From: DAOSEC01 sp035362935
GTDB taxonomy: Bacteria > Bacillota_I > Bacilli_A > ML615J-28 > CAG-313
Length of the DNA: 58,601 bases
Reading direction: 5' to 3'
Assembly (NCBI GenBank): GCA_035362935.1
Contig: DAOSEC010000013.1
Span: 1 to 58,601, forward strand
Part shown: positions 52,171 to 58,601 of the stretch, piece by piece
How the letters are laid out: every line of letters starts with the position of its first letter
Position numbering within the stretch: the first letter of the stretch is position 1
The notes under the pieces: model-generated
The model's input: only the letters and a program-made list of their open reading frames with translations
Databases searched by the model: none
Told to the model about the DNA's origin: nothing
Program-made: the position numbers and the translations under genes

Positions 52171-54638
52171 ATCAATGACTTCTTTCGCTTTAATATTAGG
52201 AATAATGCGGAACCGATTGCTGCAACAGATCCTCCACCAATACCGATGATTGCTCCTGTTGATAGTCCAGTAGCTTCAATAAAGATAGAATCTTTCGCAT
52301 CAATCTTCATTGGATTAGATTGTTCTAATAATCGATAAATTACTTCAATCTTATATTCGTGCTCCATGTTCGTTTCTAAGTCAGTCAATGCCACTTCTCC
52401 ACTGTTACTCGTTACAACTATTTTTTGAGTGCCTTTTACGATAGCTATTTCCATTACGGCAGCATCAACATCAGTTACACTGTATACAATTTTTGTCTCT
52501 CCCGACTCTAACTTGATGATTTCAAATTGGTCAATTGTTGGTGCATCTTTTGGTCTAGCTAGTGTTAGCTGATTCGAAGTTATCGTAATAGGTTCACTTG
52601 ATGTTGTTCTTTTGTACTCAACAACCAGTTGGAATTGATACGTATTCCCTTTCAACAACTCTTCGAACAAAAATGATTCAGTAGTCACTGGGTAATTTAC
52701 ATTGTTAATTTTGATTGATTTTGATACGATGGCTAAGTCTATGTCGTTTAGTTCATAGTTCAGTTGAAGTGTATCCCCATCGGCTTGTCCTAACGAAAAC
52801 GACACAATACTTGGTGTCGACTTTTGTTTTGTTGTGGTTATGAAGTTAGACTCGACAGTATATGTTGCATCCGTTCCTGTACCATAACTATATTCGATCA
52901 CTAGTTGATAGTTGACGGCTTCCCCTTTTGGAAAATCATCTATAATAATCTGCCCTACTAAGTTAGAAAGTTCTACTTCAGAATCACCATATACTATTTT
53001 TTTACTTATGATAGCTTGATCTGGGTCATTGATATCAAAGTTGATTGTAACATTTGAAGCGTTCGGATTCATAAAGTGAAATGCTTCTATGGAAGGTTTG
53101 ATTTTACCGGTTGAAAAGTTCATTCGGTGCCCAAGTGCATTTAACGTTTGGTTTGGTTCTACGATATCATAAGTATAATTTAAAACATAATCCATTTTTG
53201 TTGTGAGTCCGTCAAAAATGAGTTCGTTTCCAACCATGGATCTTGTTTCACCATCAATAGTGATGCGAACGTTTGAAATCACACCTTGGTTTGCAACATT
53301 TGGTTGCTTATTGGTTACCTTGACATACGTATCTCCGATTTCTTCAATCTCAATACCAGGGGCTCTAGTAACAATTAAGAGTGCGTTTGCAACACGTCGA
53401 TCAAACCCATCGGATGGATAATTCACTGTTGTAAAACCACCTGTGTCATTTCTTACTACAAGTGAAGATGAACCACCTCCATCAAGATTAAATCCATCCA
53501 CACAATCATATCTTCTAAGAAGTTCACCTAATTCAAACATCGTAATACCATTGCGTTGTTCTGTTGAGGCACGACCATCAACCATTAACAAAATAATGGT
53601 TCCATCTGCCTTAAATCCGATTGCTGTTCTAGGATTTGGTGCTAGTACATAAGCTTCTTTGCTATCCTTTAATTGAGGAACACCATTGATTAATACTTGA
53701 TGTGAGTATCCTGTAGCATCAGTGACACCAGCAAACGCTCCGGTTAACTTGTGTTGTGCCACAATTTTTTGACCCGATGCAATCACTTGATTCAAATTTT
53801 CACTTCTTGAAACGAGTTTAAAATCGGGACGATTTAATGTAGAGATTGCTGCACCATCAACAATTGTCGATACAATACCTGTAGTAAGATATCGATGAGC
53901 TCGACTTGGACTTGGATCGTTATCATAGGTTCTACGAAACATTTGATTCGTAAAACTAATGACTTTGGCTTGTTCGGTTTGAATAGTTGTAGGATCAGCA
54001 ATATCGTTCATGATTATCGAGATTTCATTTGCATTTGGGGATTGGTTGATTTTATTGATCGGAAATTCTGCGATGATTTGATCTAAACTATCATACACTG
54101 ACAGTGTCATTGTAGCGCTATGAGTTGGCTTTCCGTAAACATAACTTCCATCTTCTTTTAATCCTATTACTGACATACCACCTGTTACTTCTGGTTTAAA
54201 TACCATTCCAGAACCAACGTTGGTGTTGTTGGTTTCGCCATAATGAAGATCTGGCGGGTTAATTCCATAAAAATCCCCATTCACTGCACCTAGCACAATC
54301 CAACCAGGATGTTTGGCTTCATAGTCTTGAGCTATTTGTGCAACTGTATAAAGTCCCCAGTTGCCATCGGTCCCTTTGCTCCAGTTTACAACTTTCGTTG
54401 CTTCTGAGTTTCCAGGACGAATGAGCGCTTGTATGTTTTGTGGTCGTTTGTCCTCTAGATTTCCGTTAAATGCCGTTAAGGCTGTTCGTTTGTGAAGTTC
54501 AATACCTTCAGTCATAACGATTCGTTCTTGAGTTAAAAAATCTACAATATTCATTGAGTTGGCATTTGTTTTTAATCCAACAATGGATAAACTAAATAAA
54601 TATGTCATAAGACATACTAGTAACAATCTTTTTTTCAT
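52167..54638 (-). CDS. Surface phosphodiester glycosidase (NAGPA domain), copy 1
   Basis: 823 residues. An N-terminal signal peptide (MKKRLLLVCLMTYLFSLSIV) is followed by a phosphodiester glycosidase domain (about 90-430): GAVNGDFYGINPP, NPRTAIGFKADGT, MVDGRASTEQRNGI, and the signature GFNLDGGGSSSLVV. Several FN3/Ig-like repeats follow (about 440-790), then a Gly-rich C-terminal membrane helix ending LKRKKS. NAGPA-type enzymes cleave sugar-1-phosphodiester bonds, so teichoic-acid or glycopolymer linkages are possible targets. It is a tandem paralogue of the next gene upstream. Confidence 0.88.
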   Translation of the reverse strand: MKKRLLLVCLMTYLFSLSIVGLKTNANSMNIVDFLTQERIVMTEGIELHKRTALTAFNGNLEDKRPQNIQALIRPGNSEATKVVNWSKGTDGNWGLYTVAQIAQDYEAKHPGWIVLGAVNGDFYGINPPDLHYGETNNTNVGSGMVFKPEVTGGMSVIGLKEDGSYVYGKPTHSATMTLSVYDSLDQIIAEFPINKINQSPNANEISIIMNDIADPTTIQTEQAKVISFTNQMFRRTYDNDPSPSRAHRYLTTGIVSTIVDGAAISTLNRPDFKLVSRSENLNQVIASGQKIVAQHKLTGAFAGVTDATGYSHQVLINGVPQLKDSKEAYVLAPNPRTAIGFKADGTIILLMVDGRASTEQRNGITMFELGELLRRYDCVDGFNLDGGGSSSLVVRNDTGGFTTVNYPSDGFDRRVANALLIVTRAPGIEIEEIGDTYVKVTNKQPNVANQGVISNVRITIDGETRSMVGNELIFDGLTTKMDYVLNYTYDIVEPNQTLNALGHRMNFSTGKIKPSIEAFHFMNPNASNVTINFDINDPDQAIISKKIVYGDSEVELSNLVGQIIIDDFPKGEAVNYQLVIEYSYGTGTDATYTVESNFITTTKQKSTPSIVSFSLGQADGDTLQLNYELNDIDLAIVSKSIKINNVNYPVTTESFLFEELLKGNTYQFQLVVEYKRTTSSEPITITSNQLTLARPKDAPTIDQFEIIKLESGETKIVYSVTDVDAAVMEIAIVKGTQKIVVTSNSGEVALTDLETNMEHEYKIEVIYRLLEQSNPMKIDAKDSIFIEATGLSTGAIIGIGGGSVAAIGSALFLILKRKKSLI

Positions 54639-54904
54639 TTCTTTCTCCTTATTTTTTGTAACTTTTCGCTTGTATTACATTTGGAGAATGATATCTCACA
54701 TGAAGAACAATACTTCAACTTATGATACATGCAAAAAAATAACAATCGCTTATCAAAACACGATGATAACTGATTAAAATCCGATGTTTTTATAACCGAT
54801 TGTCGAAACTCATAAATAGGTCCATTCTATTTAATCTTTATATTGTTTTATGTTTGTGGTAAACCCTAAAATGATTCTAGGGTTTACCACGAATATTGTT
54901 ATAG
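54639..54904. other. Intergenic region between the two phosphodiester glycosidase genes
   Basis: 266 nt of AT-rich DNA. The only clear structure is the 13-bp inverted repeat at 54856-54890. A weak promoter-like TTGAAG with a GATATC/TATCAT box lies in the middle on the minus strand, but I would not rely on it. No small gene with a credible ribosome site is seen. Confidence 0.5.
54856..54890. repeat. Perfect 13-bp inverted repeat
   Basis: GTGGTAAACCCTA (54856-54868) and TAGGGTTTACCAC (54878-54890) around a 9-nt spacer, just after the stop of copy 2. It is a strong hairpin but no T run follows on either strand. Confidence 0.8.
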
Positions 54905-57373
54905 TTATTTTTTACGTTTTAATAAAAAGAACAATGCTGCTCCAGCAATCGCAAGACCACCTCCACCAGCAATCCCGATAATCGCACCAGTTGGAAGTCC
55001 AGCTGGTTCAATATATAAAGTTTCGTTGTCGGTAATAGTAAGGGTGTTACCTGCTGTTGTTGTTTTGTAAGAAACGGTTAGTACAAAGTCATACTCAACC
55101 CCTTCAACCAATCCAGTAGGGGCAACTTCACCACTTAAATTGGTAAGTGGAATCGATTGATCTCCATATGTTAAAACAATTCCCGTAATGCTTGAGTCCA
55201 CATCCGCTATTTGATAATTTAAGATGTAATTTCCTGTATCATTTGTTACAAGATTAAATGAGGTAATTGTTGGTGCTGATTTATCAATTGTTAACGAAAG
55301 CGTGTTTGAGTTAATCACAACAGGGTTTGATCCATCTGTATATTGGCTATATTCCAAAATCAATTGGAAACTAAACGGATTTCCTTTGGTTAAAGCATCA
55401 AACGTAAATGTGCCTGAACTATCCGTGATTGGATAATCCACATTGTTGATTCGAATCTTCTTGGTAATAGCAGCTTGATCAGCATCTGTAATCGCATAAT
55501 TAATACCAACATTCGATCCTTCTGGAGTTCCCATTGTAAGTGCTCCAATCGAAGGGATTGCTTTCAGTTTTGTCATCGACAAGACTTCTGACTCAAGTGT
55601 TAAGACTTTTTCATCTAAGGTATCATGACTATATGTGATTTGAATTTTATACTGAACCGCTTCTCCTTTTGGAAAATCTTCAATCGTGATATTTCCACTT
55701 AAGTTTGGCAATATGACTTCTTTATCAGCGTAGAGTATTTTTTTACTTATAATAGCTCCATCGATGTCATTAATCATATAGCTCAGTGTTACGTTAGCGG
55801 CATTTGGTGATAAAAAGTTAAATCCCTCAATAGTAGGCTTTAATTTACCTGTATCAAAACTTAACCGAGTTCCTCTTGCGCTTAAGGTTCTATTTGGTTC
55901 TACGATATCATACGCATAACTCAATGTGTAATCCATTTTACTTGTTAGTCCATCAAATATTAGCTCATCACCAACCATAGTTCTAGTTTCACCATCAATG
56001 GTTACTCTTACATTGGAAATAACTCCGTTGTTAGCAACATTTGGAGTTTTATTTGTAACTTTTACATAGGTATCGCCAATTTCTTCTACTTTGATCCCAG
56101 GATCACGTGTAACAATTAAAAATGCATTTGCTACACTGCGGTCAAACCCATCGGATGGATAGTTGACAGTAACTAGTTGTCCGGCATCATTTCGAACAAC
56201 AAGAGAGGATGACCCACCACCATCAAAGTTAAATCCTTGAACACAATCAAATCTGCGTAACAGTTCACCAAGCTCAAATAAACTAACTCCATTGCGTTGT
56301 TCTGTGGATGCTCTACCATCTACCATTAACAACACCATAGTACCATCAGCTTTAAATCCCATCGCTGTTCTTGGATGAGGACCTTTAATAAATGCATCTG
56401 AACTACCACTAAATTGTGGAACACCGTTTACCAACACTTGGTGTGAGTATCCTGTTGCATCAATGACATCAGCAAATGTTCCAGTCAGTTTGTTTTGTGC
56501 AACGATTTTGTATCCAGCTTGAAGTGTTGTGTTTACAGTAGCGTTTTTTGATACTAACTTAAACTCTGGCTTTGCCATTGCAGTTAAAGCTTCATCATCA
56601 ACAATTGTGGAAACATTTCCTGTTGCTAAATAACGGTGTACGCGGGAAGGACTTGGATCGTTGTCAAATGTTCTACGATACATTTGATTCGTAAAACTAA
56701 ATACTTTCGCTCCTGTTGTATTAATTGTAGTAGGATCAGCAATATCATTAAAAATAATTGCTATTTCGTTTGCATTTGGTGTGGTATTAATTTTATTAAT
56801 TGGAAACTCAGATACTAACCCACCAAGTTCGTTATAGATTGACAATGTCATTGTTGTATTGAATCCAGGCTTACCATAAACATAACTACTATCATCCTTT
56901 AAACCTAATACGAACTGACCGTGTTCAGGTCGGAAAACCATACCTGAGGCAACGTTAGTATTATTGGTTTCTCCATAATTGGCACTTGGAGGATTGATTC
57001 CGTAGAAGTCGCCATTAACCCCACCTAATACGATCCAACCAGGATGTTTTTCTTCATAATCTCTTGCGATAGCTGCAACCGTTGCTAGTCCCCAGCTTCC
57101 TGAAGTTCCTTTGCTCCAGTTTACGACTTTTGTTCCACCAGAATCAGCTGGTCGAATCAATGCTTGTAAATTTTGGGATCGTTTGTCTTCTAAATTTCCA
57201 TTAAATGCTGTCATAGCAGTACGTTTATGAAGTTCAATCCCTTCTGTCATGATAATTCTTTCTTGTGTTAGAAAGTCAACAACATTCATTGAGTTTGCAG
57301 ATGCTTGAAATGTAAGCACCGTTAACGCAAACGTAAATGCTGCTAATAATACTTTTAAAAAGTTCTTTCTCAT
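54905..57373 (-). CDS. Surface phosphodiester glycosidase (NAGPA domain), copy 2
   Basis: 822 residues, paralogous to copy 1 along its whole length. Signal peptide MRKNFLKVLLAAFTFALTVL ending in ASA, glycosidase domain with GGVNGDFYGINPP, HPRTAMGFKADGT, MVDGRASTEQRNGV and GFNFDGGGSSSLVV. FN3/Ig-like repeats follow, then a C-terminal Gly-rich helix ending LLKRKK. The catalytic signature differs slightly (NF for NL). ATG 57373 is chosen because it gives a proper signal peptide and follows AAAGGAG. A start at 57412 would overlap the YesL gene. Confidence 0.88.
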   Translation of the reverse strand: MRKNFLKVLLAAFTFALTVLTFQASANSMNVVDFLTQERIIMTEGIELHKRTAMTAFNGNLEDKRSQNLQALIRPADSGGTKVVNWSKGTSGSWGLATVAAIARDYEEKHPGWIVLGGVNGDFYGINPPSANYGETNNTNVASGMVFRPEHGQFVLGLKDDSSYVYGKPGFNTTMTLSIYNELGGLVSEFPINKINTTPNANEIAIIFNDIADPTTINTTGAKVFSFTNQMYRRTFDNDPSPSRVHRYLATGNVSTIVDDEALTAMAKPEFKLVSKNATVNTTLQAGYKIVAQNKLTGTFADVIDATGYSHQVLVNGVPQFSGSSDAFIKGPHPRTAMGFKADGTMVLLMVDGRASTEQRNGVSLFELGELLRRFDCVQGFNFDGGGSSSLVVRNDAGQLVTVNYPSDGFDRSVANAFLIVTRDPGIKVEEIGDTYVKVTNKTPNVANNGVISNVRVTIDGETRTMVGDELIFDGLTSKMDYTLSYAYDIVEPNRTLSARGTRLSFDTGKLKPTIEGFNFLSPNAANVTLSYMINDIDGAIISKKILYADKEVILPNLSGNITIEDFPKGEAVQYKIQITYSHDTLDEKVLTLESEVLSMTKLKAIPSIGALTMGTPEGSNVGINYAITDADQAAITKKIRINNVDYPITDSSGTFTFDALTKGNPFSFQLILEYSQYTDGSNPVVINSNTLSLTIDKSAPTITSFNLVTNDTGNYILNYQIADVDSSITGIVLTYGDQSIPLTNLSGEVAPTGLVEGVEYDFVLTVSYKTTTAGNTLTITDNETLYIEPAGLPTGAIIGIAGGGGLAIAGAALFFLLKRKK

Positions 57374-57380
57374 TTGATTT

Positions 57381-58007
57381 TTAATCTCCTTTATTTTTTT
57401 CATATATAACACGGTATGATCGGTAACTTAACAAATATCCAACATAGATTGGTAGTGAAAACCCAAAGAAGGCAACAATGCCGTAGAACACTCCAATTTG
57501 TGCCAAAAATACAACAATAGGTAATAGTAAATAGATTGTTAACGTAGGATATTTTGCACTAAACAAAAACATTAACTTTATACTATCAATTGTTCTAAGA
57601 TCTGGAAAATAAGATATCACAATTGGCAAGTGTTGCAAACATGCAACTCCAACAAATCCGGTGGATACAGATAATAGAAACCCAATCACATATAATGGTC
57701 CATCCCCCAATGTTTGAAAGAAGAAAAATCCGCTGTTGATTAACACCAATAATATGATAATGATTAGTAGTGATATGATTGCGGTTTTTCCTAATACTTG
57801 AATAAACATTTTAAAAAACTCTTTAAAAATGCTAGTACCGCGGTCTTCTGCCATTTTTCGAACAACAGTGTGACCGGAGGTAATTGCAGCTAATAATGTA
57901 AATAAGGGAAGTGATACGAACACAATGAGCACATTCAGAATCACTAATCGCATAGCAAAATCTAACATGTGATAGATCTTGCTATTTAGTAATTTTTCCA
58001 TGTTCAT
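57381..58007 (-). CDS. YesL-family (DUF624) membrane protein, second copy
   Basis: 208 residues with about five membrane helices. It begins MNMEKLLNSKIYHMLDFAMRLVILN, like the copy at 41839. It follows a sugar permease gene by 36 nt, a common position for YesL-family genes. AAGGGAAG lies upstream of the ATG. The function is not established. Confidence 0.8.
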   Translation of the reverse strand: MNMEKLLNSKIYHMLDFAMRLVILNVLIVFVSLPLFTLLAAITSGHTVVRKMAEDRGTSIFKEFFKMFIQVLGKTAIISLLIIIILLVLINSGFFFFQTLGDGPLYVIGFLLSVSTGFVGVACLQHLPIVISYFPDLRTIDSIKLMFLFSAKYPTLTIYLLLPIVVFLAQIGVFYGIVAFFGFSLPIYVGYLLSYRSYRVIYEKNKGD

Positions 58008-58043
58008 GTTTCTTCACTTCCCTTTATTTTTTATATATCGGTT

Positions 58044-58601
58044 TTATCCCACAATTCCTGTTCGTTCAATACCTTCTACAAAGTATTTTTGAACAAATAA
58101 ATATGCGATTAGTACTGGTAACATCATTAGGAATGCTGAAGTGTTTGAAATAAGTGACACGAAAAGAGGATTTCTTCTCATATCTGGCCCTACTAACATT
58201 TCCATTCCAGAAAATACCAAGTAATGTAATAAACGTTCTGAGGTGTTAGCAAGTTGCATCGTTAGTAATGGGAAGTTTGATGTTGATACTGCTAGAATTC
58301 TAGAAAAATACACATCATTCCATTGCCATACAAAGGCAAATAGACCAACTGTTAACATTGCGCCTCGCGCATTTGGTAACATAACATTCCAAAACGTTCG
58401 AAACACACCGGCACCATCAATTTGTGCTGATTCATCAAGTTCGGTTGGAATACCTCTAAAGAACTGTCTAAAGATATAAATAAATAGTGCTGAACGAATT
58501 CCCATTCCAAGTCCTGCCATCAAATACAGAGTCGAAATCTTACCAAGAAGATTTAGTGGTTCTCCGTTATTAAATAGTGACACAATTCCTAGGATATCAA
58601 A
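58044..58601 (-). CDS. Carbohydrate ABC transporter permease (MalG type), partial
   Basis: At least 186 residues; the frame is open to the window edge, so the N-terminus is missing. Several membrane helices are present. The MalG-type EAA loop is ELDESAQIDGAGVFRTFWNVMLPNARG, and the C-terminus FVQKYFVEGIERTGIVG is typical of sugar permeases. It probably belongs to the amino-sugar importer that uses the binding lipoprotein at 42602; the rest of the transporter should lie beyond 58601. Confidence 0.9.
   Translation of the reverse strand, partial: FDILGIVSLFNNGEPLNLLGKISTLYLMAGLGMGIRSALFIYIFRQFFRGIPTELDESAQIDGAGVFRTFWNVMLPNARGAMLTVGLFAFVWQWNDVYFSRILAVSTSNFPLLTMQLANTSERLLHYLVFSGMEMLVGPDMRRNPLFVSLISNTSAFLMMLPVLIAYLFVQKYFVEGIERTGIVG

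Noticed and set aside
54856..54890. Inverted repeat as an ordinary intrinsic terminator
   Set aside because: No T run follows on either strand, so it is listed as a repeat only.
1..58601. Mycoplasma/Spiroplasma genetic code (TGA as Trp)
   Set aside because: TGA acts as a true stop in murQ (ATGA overlap with the next gene) and in the isomerase gene at 51385, and Trp residues are encoded by TGG.
1..58601. tRNA, rRNA, insertion sequences, prophage or integrase genes
   Set aside because: I looked for CCA-ended cloverleaf segments, transposase or integrase motifs and terminal inverted repeats and found none that I could support.

Overview
The window (58.6 kb, clearly AT-rich) reads as a chromosomal segment of a low-GC Firmicute or wall-poor Firmicutes relative. 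The rpsF-ssb-rpsR operon, two T-box riboswitches (pheST, trpS), a Spx homologue beside a yjbK / relQ-nadK-rluD-type locus, and strong AGGAGG ribosome sites all point there. TGA is used as a stop (murQ and the gene at 49817 both end in TGA) and Trp is TGG, so this is the standard code and not that of Mycoplasma or Spiroplasma. Lipoproteins with Big_3-type Ig repeats and C-terminally membrane-anchored surface proteins without LPXTG would suit an Acholeplasma/Izemoplasma-like or Erysipelotrichia-like lineage. That placement is inference. Almost every gene is on the minus strand.

Region 1 (1-20250) is mostly housekeeping: a DUF2156-Eis acetyltransferase fusion; rpsF-ssb-rpsR behind a structured leader; a pepV-trmB-M42 peptidase-DUF84-DJ-1 operon; a membrane-tethered EIIB-like protein lacking the phosphorylatable Cys; coaX; efp; decayed pstS and phoR-like remnants; ispH; pheST with a Phe T-box; relQ-nadK-pseudouridine synthase; divergent yjbK; spx; an amidohydrolase.

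Region 2 (20300-28800) is an oligopeptide ABC transporter, oppA-B-C-D-F plus a small membrane protein. It is unusual. OppC carries a complete RCC1-like, apparently seven-bladed beta-propeller in the extracytoplasmic loop between TM1 and the permease core. OppF has about 210 residues of coiled coil between Walker A and the Q-loop. OppA carries two Ig-like repeats before its binding domain. trpS with a Trp T-box follows.

Region 3 (30900-42520) is the most interesting part: a ten-gene, tightly packed, single-promoter operon for amino-sugar and peptidoglycan salvage. Its order is yesL, namZ, a nagZ-mupG fusion, a BadF-type MurNAc/GlcNAc kinase, anmK, murQ, an alpha/beta hydrolase, then etfB-etfA-glcD. 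MurQ releases D-lactate when it opens the MurNAc-6P ether, and the last three genes look like an electron-confurcating D-lactate dehydrogenase. The operon therefore appears to take MurNAc-containing fragments to GlcNAc-6P plus pyruvate.

Region 4 (42600-58601) holds the matching surface and uptake side: an Ig-decorated sugar-binding lipoprotein, a double GNAT protein, a 1095-residue surface protein of unknown function, nagB, a second cytoplasmic GH3 enzyme, a TIM-barrel isomerase, two tandem paralogous surface phosphodiester glycosidases, a second YesL protein, and a MalG-type permease cut by the window end. CcpA/LacI-type operators with an AACGCT core lie upstream of oppA, the sugar-binding lipoprotein and the 1095-residue protein. 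nagA and a PTS for MurNAc are not in the window.
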